Positions 17,424 through 25,258 of a stretch of 64,000 bases of DNA are shown here, piece by piece. The stretch comes from Mycolicibacterium sp. YH-1 (GTDB taxonomy: Bacteria > Actinomycetota > Actinomycetes > Mycobacteriales > Mycobacteriaceae). Made by a program: the position numbers and the translations under genes. The stretch lies in NCBI RefSeq assembly GCF_022557175.1, contig NZ_CP092915.1:186001-250000 (forward strand), read 5' to 3'. How positions within the stretch are numbered: position 1 is the first letter of the stretch; the number at the start of each line of letters is the position of its first letter. The notes beneath the pieces are model-generated. The model did no database searches and had not been told where the DNA came from. It was given only the letters and a program-made list of their open reading frames with translations.

Positions 17424-18708
17424 GTCGCAACAACTTCTCTAGGTTCTGGAGGTTGTGTTGACATCAATTCGTCGGGTGAAGAAGGGGCCGGGGCGTCGTC
17501 CGCAGTCGGCCAAACGCCAACGCTTCATGAGTTGCGGGCTCGCGGGTGGAGCATTCGTGCCGTTGCCCGTGAAGTCGGCGTGTCGCGGTCTTCCGGTACG
17601 AGCTGGTCGAGCGGTCACAAGAAGTACCGAAACGGCGTCGTGGTCGGGATCGTCCCGCCATTGGATCCACTCGAGGTCCGTCAGATCAGCCCGCGCTACC
17701 TGTCCCAGGAAGAGCGAATCGAGATTGCCGATCTGCGCCGTTCTGGGTTGAGCACGCGCGCGATCGCCGACCGTCTCGGTCGAGCCGTCGACGATTTCGG
17801 GGGAGCTGCGGCGTAACGCGCCGGCCAGCCGCGAGTATCGACCCTTCGATGCGCATCGGCGAGCGACCGGGCGACGAGCACGTCAACACCGCCGCCGGGT
17901 CGACACCAATGATCAGCTCGGCGGCCTGGTCATGGAGCTGCTTGGTCGTCGGTGGAGCCCGCAACAGATCAGCCGCCACCTGCGTCAACGGTTCTCTGAG
18001 GATCCGTCCATGTGGTATTGCCACGAAAGTATCTATAAAGTTGTCTATCAACCGAATTCACGCTTCATGCGACCGTCGCGGTTGGCGCCGCACCGTCGCT
18101 CACCGCTGCGTACCGGTCGGGATCACCGACGAGCACAGTAGCGCACGCAGAGCCGGCGGCCGCGGTTTCAGCAGCCGATGCTCACCATCCACGACCGGCC
18201 ATTCCCACCAGTCGACCGATCGCAGGCCGGGCTTACGGAGGGCGATCTCATCATCGGCGACAACCACCTCTCAGCGATCGGTACGCTGGTCGAGCGCCAA
18301 ACGCGGATGCTGCGCTTGGTGCATCTGGCCCGCGCTGACTCTGACTCGTTGCACGCTGCTCTGGTGTCCCGCATGCAGGACCTGCCGCCGGCGCTGATGC
18401 GGTCGATCACCTGGGACCAGGGCACCGAGATGGCCCGCCACCTCGCCACCGCAGAGAAGCTGGGCGCGCCCGTCTAATTCTGCGACTTCAGATCTCCCTG
18501 GGAACGCGGCACGAATGAGAACACGAACGGACTGCTGCGCGACTACTTCCCCAAGGGCGTCACGCTCATCAACCATCCTCCGGAGCATCTGCTGGCCGTT
18601 GAGGACGAACTCAACGACCGTCCGCGCATGGTCCTTCAAGACCGTTGCCCCGCCGACCTATTCGCCGCATTGCTAGCCTCGAATGGTCCGTCCGTGTTGC
18701 GACGTTGA
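17424..18708 (+). mobile_element. Decayed IS30-family insertion sequence
   Basis: About 1.28 kb, the normal size for an IS30-family element with one transposase. A short matching end is visible: CGTCGCAAC at 17424-17432 and its reverse complement GTTGCGACG at 18695-18703. Full terminal repeats and target duplication are not clear. The transposase inside is inactive. On its right the element runs into the last part of an MFS transporter whose first part is absent on the left, so the insertion was accompanied or followed by a deletion. Confidence 0.7.
17455..18708 (+). pseudogene. IS30-family transposase with frameshifts and stop codons
   Basis: Homology to IS30 DDE transposases can be followed end to end by changing frame. 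The opening KKGPGRRPQSAKRQRFM shifts near 17530 (one base lost in FMEL) to RARGWSIRAVAREVGVSRS. The frame is lost again near 17790 at the GRAPSTISREL position and is regained at MELLGRRWSPQQISRHLRQ (17932). A TAG interrupts after GRDHRRAQ (about 18139). The catalytic core then runs LTEGDLIIGDNH to DQGTEMARHLATAEKLGAPV, and a TAA at 18475 replaces the tyrosine of the VYFCD motif. The remaining frame ends VLRR at 18708. No active transposase can be made. Confidence 0.85.
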
Positions 18709-18731
18709 CTAGAACTCACCCGTTGTGCTTT

Positions 18732-18965
18732 CAGACGGCCGCGGTTCTCGGCGGCGGGCTTCTGCCCATGTTGGTCACATCGCTCGTCGCAAAGGCAAAC
18801 GGCTCGTACGTGCCCGCAGTTATCATCGTGATTCTCACCTGTTTCGTGACAATCATCGGGTCGCTGTTCGTGAAGCGAACGACAGCAACCACCAAAGCGC
18901 CAGCGCAGGGATCGACAGTTTCGTACAAACCAATGTGTTGGTCGTCGGGGTGCCACCCTGGATAG
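18732..18965 (+). pseudogene. C-terminal remnant of an MFS (metabolite:H+ symporter) transporter
   Basis: Right after the IS30 remnant a frame reads QTAAVLGGGLLPMLVTSLVA then YVPAVIIVILTCFVTIIGSL, the last two helices typical of MHS-family MFS permeases. It then ends in a charged tail. The other ten helices are missing upstream. Transport genes of this type often accompany catabolic loci, so it may once have belonged to the amine cluster. Family call rests on a short stretch. Confidence 0.55.
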
Positions 18966-19354
18966 GCATGAGCGCGCGGGGCGGTTCGAGACGTTTGCTC
19001 TCCGCCCGAGTTTCGGCTAAGGCCTCCGCGGCGGCCGGTTATTGGCAGCGCGCGTACCTTCTGGTCGGACAGTGAGGACAGCCCCTTCGAAGCGATGCCG
19101 TGTCTGGCCATCCTGCTGGGCTACCGCTATGGACAACCGCCAGCTATCAAGCATGGTTGCCAGCGGAGCGCTGGACATACCCGCGGCGAGTGCGATACAC
19201 GGTCACACCGTCGAAGGATGAATCGATGGAATGAGCCGGCTCGGGCAATCGGGTCAAGGACCGTGGCCCAACTTCTCCAATGGGGACGACTTACCGTGGA
19301 CGCGAGCACGTGGCGCCGCTACTGCACAACGGATGCGCGGGGGAGGCAAAGGCC
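18966..19354. other. Non-coding remnant stretch between mobile fragments
   Basis: About 390 bases between the transporter remnant and the TniB-like fragment. No frame looks like a protein, and no palindrome or tRNA was found. It is probably eroded DNA. Confidence 0.4.
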
Positions 19355-19660
19355 TTGACGTTGAGGCAGGTTAGGAATCTCTCCGATCAGCAGCGCAACT
19401 CCCACGTCGACCAACTACGCCATTGGCTGGAGCACCACTACGTACAGACCGAGGAACTGACCGCTAGTGCCAGTGCAATGACAAACACCATTCGCTCCAA
19501 CCCGGCGTCACCACAGGGAGCTAAAGAAGTGATCGTCCTTAACCGGACCGAACGTGGTCGGGAAAAGCGCCTCGATGAAGCGGTGGGGACGCTGAGGGGG
19601 CCCCGTTTGGTGGTCCAGTCGCTAGGCGATTCGGGGTTGGTGGGTCGTGGTCCGCTGTAG
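19355..19660 (+). pseudogene. N-terminal fragment resembling a TniB-like transposon ATPase
   Basis: From a TTG at 19355 (GGGAGG eight bases before it) the frame reads LTLRQVRNLSDQQRNSHVDQ, then LRHWLEHHYVQTEELT and NPASPQGAKEVIVL. This resembles the opening of ATP-binding TniB-type proteins of actinobacterial transposons, in which a GxxxxGKS P-loop follows immediately. Here the sequence turns to NRTERGREKR and unrelated residues, so the gene is cut just before its ATP site. Its 3' end overlaps the IS3 remnant on the other strand. The family assignment is from memory of the motif and is tentative. Confidence 0.4.
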
Positions 19661-19780
19661 AGCCAATTCGGCTGCGGTGAGTGCGCCGTGGGCGGAGTGG
19701 GGCCGGTTGGCGTTGTAGTCGCAGCGCCAGTATTCGATGATCACCCGAGCTTCCAACAGCGAGTCGAAGCGCCAGGAGTG
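19622..19780 (-). pseudogene. C-terminal remnant of an IS3-family transposase (OrfB)
   Basis: Reading the minus strand from 19780 gives SWRFDSLLEARVIIEYWRCD followed by YNANRPHSAHGALTAAELAL and a TAG at 19622. This is the well-known end of IS3-family integrase-type transposases, with the YN-RPH-ALG-type motif. Only about 52 codons remain; homology stops abruptly at 19780, which marks a recombination or deletion junction. No inverted repeat is evident. Confidence 0.75.
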
Positions 19781-19791
19781 GGCGTTACGTA

Positions 19792-20190
19792 TTGGCCATT
19801 ATTGCCGCCACCGGTGATCCTGACCGTGCTGATGCGATGTTGGCGGCGCTGGCGAGTTGGAATCCCGGTGCAGCCTCATGGGTCGTCGACGAGATGCAGT
19901 CGGGTGGGCTGAGCCCGGCATTGCCCGATGTTGGGCCGGGCGACTGGGAAGCGTTCGGACAGCGTGCTCGGACTGCGACACAGGCCTGGCTCGACGGCCT
20001 GGGCCCGGTTGCCGATTGCTTTAGGCCCTCCAGCGGATTCGGTGTGGGGTTTGACGATATCGCCGTCGCGGTGCGGATAGGTGCGCCGCGCTTGACGGTC
20101 GTGTGGATGCCGCGGTTTCAGATACCCGACCAGCCACTGCCCGGGTTGTCGAGGGCAGCGTGCTTACTGGTTGGCCGCGCCGGAGCACCA
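19792..20190 (+). pseudogene. Unrecognised gene fragment at the IS3 junction
   Basis: From a TTG at 19792 the frame reads protein-like sequence with balanced composition (ATGDPDRADAMLAALASWNP; WVVDEMQSGGLSPALPDVGP; VGFDDIAVAVRIGAPRLTVV). It then passes, without a stop, into arginine/serine-rich sequence that is only the shadow of the next gene. The frame stays open to 20547, but the believable part ends near 20190. The start abuts the IS3 junction, so the 5' part is probably lost. I do not recognise the family; a frameshift near 20150 could have joined it to the next gene. Confidence 0.4.
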
Positions 20191-20192
20191 AG

Positions 20193-21002
20193 ATGTCCAC
20201 GGTGCAGCTACCCACCGCTGCCAACGGGATCTGGAAGATTACCCGTGATCAGCTCGCCTCAGATCTCACGAAGTACCTCGCGTGCAGTGCCTTGCGGATC
20301 GCCTTGCAACACTCCGGTGTTGCCAGCGAGGAGGCACGGGTTTACCGGGCCGCGGCGAGGGCCTTCGACGAGGCGCCGCCGGGCTTCACCGGAAATCTGG
20401 ATATTGAACGACCATATCCTGCAACCGATATCCCACCGTCGCCGCCTCATCCGTACGGCGGGTACAGCACCGAGACGATGTATCGCTACTCGGTTGCCGT
20501 CATCGATGCTGCGATGCGCTGCTACCTCGAACTCAGCAGTTGGGTGACGCCGCGGTTAGGTCGTGCGCTACCGCTTCGGGGTCTGATGCCGGTGGAGTTC
20601 TTCGGGACGATGTTCTACGAGCCTGATCGTGAGCGCAGCCCGTATGACTTCTATGGGCCGCAGGAGCCGGCATTCTTGTGGCTGTTCCGGCCGCTGGGGT
20701 CCGCGCTGGGGTCCGCGCCGGGGTACGTCGTTGACCACGCCGACAACCGTATCTCGTTGACTATCAACGATGATGCTCGCTCCGATGAGATGACAACGGA
20801 AAAGACGAGGCTCTACACCGCTTTCAGCGACTACATCGAGGCGCATCCCGAATACGAGCCGTTTGCTCGTCCATTCATGAGCACGCACGGTCGTATGGAC
20901 GTGCTTCACCGGACACCGGCCACCCAGCTCGCGATCTGCTGGCTCTGGCAGGATCTCGAAGCCCTTGGATTTGTGAACGGGCCTGCATCACCGGATATTT
21001 GA
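20193..21002 (+). CDS. Uncharacterised protein, 269 aa
   Basis: A complete frame starting at ATG 20193 (GGAG nine bases upstream). It begins MSTVQLPTAANGIWKITRDQ. It is soluble, rich in aromatic and acidic residues (YGGYSTETMYRYSVAVIDAA; FYEPDRERSPYDFYGPQEPA; LAICWLWQDLEALGFV near the end). No membrane segment, signal peptide or known motif is visible. An in-frame upstream start at 20103 is possible but would overlap the preceding fragment. It lies in the accessory region with no partner I can define. Confidence 0.55.
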   Translation: MSTVQLPTAANGIWKITRDQLASDLTKYLACSALRIALQHSGVASEEARVYRAAARAFDEAPPGFTGNLDIERPYPATDIPPSPPHPYGGYSTETMYRYSVAVIDAAMRCYLELSSWVTPRLGRALPLRGLMPVEFFGTMFYEPDRERSPYDFYGPQEPAFLWLFRPLGSALGSAPGYVVDHADNRISLTINDDARSDEMTTEKTRLYTAFSDYIEAHPEYEPFARPFMSTHGRMDVLHRTPATQLAICWLWQDLEALGFVNGPASPDI

Positions 21003-21317
21003 TGGGACTTCGATTTCTCTCGGCGGAGATGTGTTGGCCGCCGTGGTGGGCTGTGTTCAGGGTGAGGGCGGGGTGGTGGCGACGCTCGAGGTGCCTGGAT
21101 CGCGGTTGTAGTCTGCGCGCACCGAGTGCTTGCAGATCCAGCATGTCGATTTGCGCACAAGTGCGAAGCCAGCGACCAACCGGTGACCACCGACCCGATA
21201 CCGCAAGAGATTTCATGACCGAGATGTCACCGATCAGTCGCAGTCGAGCAGCCACGCCGTACCTGCCAGCACGGATCCGCACCCACCAATACATCGTCAA
21301 GGGTGCACGCTGAACAG
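21003..21317. other. Intergenic gap between convergent genes
   Basis: A 315-base gap between two convergent unknown genes. Both strands have short open frames, but composition and lack of a ribosome site make them unconvincing. I see no strong hairpin. Confidence 0.35.
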
Positions 21318-22295
21318 CTACGAATTGTCATCGACCTCACCCGAATCTTTGGCGTGCGCGGACAGAACTAAACCTGCGGCATCTCTGACTTGCGAACCAA
21401 TCGAGTTCATAGCATCGCCAATCGGAAGCCAGTGTTCAACGTTGTCCTGGTCCACATACCGGAGCACCTGTTCGTAGCCGAACGGAGCCCTCAGGTCGAT
21501 TGAAAACTTCCCTCCCGGCGGCCGCTCGAACTCAATACGTGCCAGTACCGACCCTTTGCTGACAGGGCCACTGGTCACCTTCGAGCGAAAACCGCCAGGC
21601 GGCATCGGATCGACTGTCACCCCGCCTAGATCAACCTGGCTCTGGATAACAATGTTCAACAGACGATGTTTGTCGGTGTTCGACAGAACCTGCAGGATAT
21701 GCAGCGGGTCGAGCTGCCCGGAACCGATGGTGTTGAACGGCTGATTGGCCTCAATCACAGCGAACACCGTTGGCCCGTACCAGTCGACTCGCTTCTTTAC
21801 CCAGTCCCGGAACTGCTTCGGCGTCGAGTAGAGCGGAAACGCGACGTCAGTGGGACGCTGCTCCTGAATCTCTGCCGGCGTGATCGCCCACACCGCATAA
21901 TCCATGGCAGCTCGTAGGTTGTGCACGACGTCACCCAACAGCAGCGACGCCTCGGTGTAGTCAGATTCAGACTCCAGAACCCACTCGACCCAAGCAGTTC
22001 GACTCGAGGAATCACGGCAATTGTCCCTACGTGACCGCAATCGTCGAGCACTCTGCAGCTCGGCCAGAACATCTCGGAATTGGTCGCGCAAGGCAAAAGC
22101 GTGTCTCAGCTTGGTCAACACTGACTCCAGGCCCAACAACTCAGTTTCCTGTGCCACATGGTCCAACTTAAACGCTGGAGGAACGATCCCGACGACGAGC
22201 AGACGGTCCGTCCGGTGTCCCCGGAAGAACCTGCTCCAAGATCGCAATAGCCGCACCGCCGACGATGCCCAATAACCAGCCAACCCATAAGTCAT
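21318..22295 (-). CDS. Uncharacterised protein with a DKH motif; start uncertain
   Basis: The C-terminal 280 residues are clearly coding: ESDYTEASLLLGDVVHNLRA, AMDYAVWAI, and LQVLSNTDKHRLLNIV. These are hallmarks of a widespread bacterial and phage hypothetical family without known function. The N-terminus is unclear. ATG 22295 gives a poor opening, while another frame just upstream encodes a good membrane helix (WVGWLLGIVGGAAIAILEQV, about 22215-22290). A frameshift near 22200 may therefore have separated an N-terminal membrane anchor from the body. It is the last gene of the minus-strand accessory run. Confidence 0.5.
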   Translation of the reverse strand: MTYGLAGYWASSAVRLLRSWSRFFRGHRTDRLLVVGIVPPAFKLDHVAQETELLGLESVLTKLRHAFALRDQFRDVLAELQSARRLRSRRDNCRDSSSRTAWVEWVLESESDYTEASLLLGDVVHNLRAAMDYAVWAITPAEIQEQRPTDVAFPLYSTPKQFRDWVKKRVDWYGPTVFAVIEANQPFNTIGSGQLDPLHILQVLSNTDKHRLLNIVIQSQVDLGGVTVDPMPPGGFRSKVTSGPVSKGSVLARIEFERPPGGKFSIDLRAPFGYEQVLRYVDQDNVEHWLPIGDAMNSIGSQVRDAAGLVLSAHAKDSGEVDDNS

Positions 22296-22701
22296 TGCTC
22301 GATTGCTCTCGCAGCACCTGATCCTGGGTCCCCGAAACACGGACTTGGGACAAATCCCTTGGTCGCGTCGTGAGACAGTCTGCATTGCCGCGGCTCAGCG
22401 ACCCACGATTGGTCATGAAACGTGAGAAGCCACAGCTGTTGGGCTGTGGCGTCGAGCAGGGGAGCTGCTGGCTGCTGCTGTCGATGATGATGGGCTCCAA
22501 TTCGACATTTCGATGAGAATTTCAGTTTCAGCCCCCAAAGTGTGAGGACCGGACCTGCGGCTGACCGTGCCGGACTCAACGATCTTGTCGGCAGCTGGGA
22601 TCACCTGGGTAGCCGTCCCGACGACGCACCGGCGTCGGGGACTTGTTCAGTCAGAATCTGCCGCTGAGGAGGCGAAGATGGGCGCATCGGCTCAATCTTC
22701 C

Positions 22702-23697
22702 TCATATTTCGGGGTACTCGGCGTGGAGGTCGCCGTGGAACAGTCTCCCGTAGAAGGCGTCCATCTTCGCGGCGGCGGGCGCGTGCCGCGTCAAGATCGC
22801 GGCTACCGTCGGTGGCACGTCATCCGGTATGCGTCCAGCGGCGCACTGGAGCACGTACTCGTTGTGGGCGACTGGGCCGCCACTGGGCACTCCGCAAACA
22901 TCAGTCACCAGCCAGTTGACGAGTCGCATGGCGGCGTAGCCGGCGTCATGCGTGAGGTGTTGTGCAGTGAAGTCGCGTTCAGTGGGTGACAGGTGGAACT
23001 GCGGCGATGTGGCCAGCCCGAAGTCGCTGAGATAGATCCGCTCCATGTCGGTGCGGATGTTGCCGAAGTGCCCGTCCATGTGCAGCAACTTCCGATCCCG
23101 CAGGAACGTCACGATCTCGGAAAGCTGCCGCTCGACTGCGACAGCTTTGTCAGCCGGGTTCTTTCGCAGCCAGTCGGTGATCGGGTGTGGGATGTATTCG
23201 CAGAACAGCACGAGGCTGCACGTGGCGGCGGCCAGAGCTTCGAGACGGGCCCGCACGGCCGGGGAACCGCCCTGGGCGGCGACGACGGCGTCGATGTCGG
23301 CGTGTTCGGCGGCGACCGGCGACCGGCCAGGTAGGACCCGCCAGTGGTAGAGGATCGGGAACGATTGCGTCTCGCCGGCCAGCACGGCGTCGGTGACGAG
23401 GATGTTCGCGGCCAGCTCTCGCCAGGCGTTGAACCCTGGTCCGCCGATACCGTACTGGCAGAACATCGGCAGATCGAACAGGTTCGCTGTGGAGCGAGAG
23501 TCGGCGACCTCCCGGTCGGTCAGCGGGATCCGCTTGCAGAACACCGGCACGCTGTCGACGTCGATAAGCTCCGAACCACCACCCACACCCACGCTTATGG
23601 CTCGACCGGTGCCTACCAGCTCAGCGAGCTCAACATCGCTGCGGGACCCCAGCAACGCCGAGACTCTCTGGTGATGGGCAGCTCTGACAGCTGTCAT
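22702..23697 (-). CDS. Protein-kinase-fold protein (atypical)
   Basis: A 331-aa soluble protein with kinase-like landmarks in order. There is a glycine loop GVGGGSELIDV near residue 35, a candidate ATP lysine in VFCKRIPL, a catalytic-loop equivalent LLHMDGHFGN with His, Asp and Asn, and a metal-binding LSDFGLA. The spacing fits the aminoglycoside/HipA-like or Ser/Thr kinase fold, but HMDGHFGN is not the standard HRD loop. Substrate unknown. The start at 23697 drops 16 codons of the longer frame. A motif copy (23751-23768) lies 54 bases upstream, next to a 7-base-stem hairpin at 23734-23751. Confidence 0.6.
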   Translation of the reverse strand: MTAVRAAHHQRVSALLGSRSDVELAELVGTGRAISVGVGGGSELIDVDSVPVFCKRIPLTDREVADSRSTANLFDLPMFCQYGIGGPGFNAWRELAANILVTDAVLAGETQSFPILYHWRVLPGRSPVAAEHADIDAVVAAQGGSPAVRARLEALAAATCSLVLFCEYIPHPITDWLRKNPADKAVAVERQLSEIVTFLRDRKLLHMDGHFGNIRTDMERIYLSDFGLATSPQFHLSPTERDFTAQHLTHDAGYAAMRLVNWLVTDVCGVPSGGPVAHNEYVLQCAAGRIPDDVPPTVAAILTRHAPAAAKMDAFYGRLFHGDLHAEYPEI

Positions 23698-23750
23698 CGC
23701 ACGATTGTGCCACTGACCTGGAATGACAGAGCCACCGCAGGCCACTGCGG

Positions 23751-23768
23751 TGTCTCGTTTCTAGAGAA
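23751..23768 (-). repeat. Dispersed motif copy 1 (TGTCTCGTTTCTAGAGAA)
   Basis: This 18-base block recurs in gaps of the accessory region, at 25190 with an identical sequence. Here it precedes the kinase-fold gene (start 23697) and adjoins hairpin ACCGCAG-GCCA-CTGCGGT at 23734-23751. It may be a regulator site or a dispersed repeat unit. Confidence 0.6.
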
Positions 23769-23814
23769 GTAACGACGATCAAACCCTGTCCCGGCTAGAC
23801 GCCCGACTGCGGCT

Positions 23815-24437
23815 TTACTCATCCACACCGCCATACTCTGGCAGGTTCTCAATAACACGATCGAGCATAGCCAGATCGCAGCGCTGGGTGGTCCGCTCTT
23901 CTAGGTTCATCGGAACCCCGGTTACCGGCCATGACCATAGAACTCGGCCCGGATCGGCCCGCCCCACTGCGGAATACCACTCGCGCAACGGCGCTGACAA
24001 TCGCGCATGCACGTCAAGAGACCGCCGCCGGCGCGTTGTGTCGGCTGCCCTATGGTCGCGCAGCACATCGAAGGACGGGATCGAAACGAACATTGCATCG
24101 CTGAACCCGAGGTGGCAGGATGCGAAATCCTCTCGTACATAACGTAGTTCGAGTTGGAACCTCGACCATGGCGCTGCTCCGACACGTGCCAGACACCATG
24201 AGTAATGCAGCTTGAGTGGATCGCTGTCACAGAGGACGACTCGATTGTTGGCCTCCAGCTCAAGGGCCGCTGCCAGCGCGCAGAATTAACCCGCACCCAG
24301 TAGAAGGCCTGCTGGTCTTCGTCGGCACCATCAGGCTCTCGGTCCGTAGGGGCGTACTCGGCCACGACTGGCCAAGGCTGTTGCCCACACCAAGTGGTCT
24401 TACCGGCCGCACTCGGCCCTTCAACGGCGACGATCAC
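23815..24437 (-). pseudogene. P-loop nucleotide kinase-like gene with one frameshift
   Basis: The GTG at 24437 gives MIVAVEGPSAAGKTTWC, a clear Walker A of small AAA/nucleotide-kinase proteins, then YWVRVNSARWQ. Near 24270 the coding frame shifts: the good sequence continues in another frame as LAAALELEANNRVVLCDSDP, then LELRYVREDFASCHLGFSDA, SIPSFDVLRDHRAADTTRRR and WYSAVGRADPGRVLWSWPV, ending at 23815. One missing base in a CAGGCGG context explains it. All else is intact, so this is a recent mutation or a sequencing error. It begins 3 bases after the HAD gene stop, so the two form an operon. Confidence 0.7.
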
Positions 24438-24440
24438 TGG

Positions 24441-25127
24441 TCAGGCTATGACCTGGACGCTGCCGCTGCAGTTGACATCTTGGACGCCGCGTACTCGAAT
24501 CGCCGACGCCGGATGCTCGAACGTCGGTGGCGGATCAACATCGCCCGCCCAGATCCGGCGGTACCTGTTGACCCAAACCGTTTTCAGCCCGGCTTTCGCG
24601 GCGCCGCCGATGTCCGCTGTGGGATTGTCACCCAGCATCCAGGACCCGTCCAACGCCTGCCCCACCGATTCGGCGGCAACTTCGAAGATGCGCCGATCCG
24701 GTTTGCGTACGCCGACCTGTTCGGAGATGACCCACCCGTCGACCACGTCACAGGCACCCATCGCATCAAGTTTGGCTTCCTGATGCGCGGTGACGCCGTT
24801 GGTGACGATGACGACCGGAATGCCTAACCGCCGCGTGCTGCGCAGAGCGGTTCGGGTGGCGCCGTCCAGGCGGTAGTGGCCACCGAATTCATACGGCCAG
24901 CGTTGGAGCAGTTCGTCCACCGACTGTGTCATCCCCAACCGAGATCGCACACCATCAAGGAAATCGTGTCGGTCGCGCACGGCGTCGCCGTCGCAGTCCC
25001 ACTCGACAAGCCACTCCGCAAGGCCCCCGTCGTCCGGGTGGTGTTTCGCGGTCTGGGCGGCCCATTCCCGCATCGCCTGCGGCCGATCGACCAACGTGTC
25101 GTCTAGGTCCACCATCAGCACAGCCAT
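24441..25127 (-). CDS. HAD-family hydrolase
   Basis: A 228-aa haloacid-dehalogenase-superfamily phosphatase. Motif I is LMVDLDDTLVDR with both aspartates, motif II VVIVTNG, motif III lysine in GVRKPDRRIF, and motif IV MLGDNPTADIGGA. A four-helix cap sits between motifs I and II. It should dephosphorylate a small molecule in the cytosol. The ATG at 25127 is chosen so motif I begins at residue 5. It is upstream partner of the P-loop kinase gene. A copy of the dispersed motif lies at 25190-25207, 63 bases before the start. Confidence 0.85.
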   Translation of the reverse strand: MAVLMVDLDDTLVDRPQAMREWAAQTAKHHPDDGGLAEWLVEWDCDGDAVRDRHDFLDGVRSRLGMTQSVDELLQRWPYEFGGHYRLDGATRTALRSTRRLGIPVVIVTNGVTAHQEAKLDAMGACDVVDGWVISEQVGVRKPDRRIFEVAAESVGQALDGSWMLGDNPTADIGGAAKAGLKTVWVNRYRRIWAGDVDPPPTFEHPASAIRVRGVQDVNCSGSVQVIA

Positions 25128-25189
25128 ACAACGAGATTCTGCCGCACCGGCACCCACTAAAGCCGCCAGAGAAGTGATCGGCCGGGCGA

Positions 25190-25207
25190 TGTCTCGTTTC
25201 TAGAGAA
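25190..25207 (-). repeat. Dispersed motif copy 2 (TGTCTCGTTTCTAGAGAA)
   Basis: Identical over 18 bases to copy 1. It sits in the 131-base gap between the GlfT2-like gene's stop and the HAD gene's start, oriented the same way relative to the downstream minus-strand gene. Confidence 0.6.
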
Positions 25208-25258
25208 TGTGGACGGCTCAGTTCTTGTCTCGCGTGGTGGATGGGCGGCAGTGGTCGA

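Noticed and set aside
20999..21313. Plus-strand frame of 104 codons in the convergent gap
   Set aside because: Trp/Arg-rich, no ribosome site or recognisable motif; the minus-strand alternative is no better.
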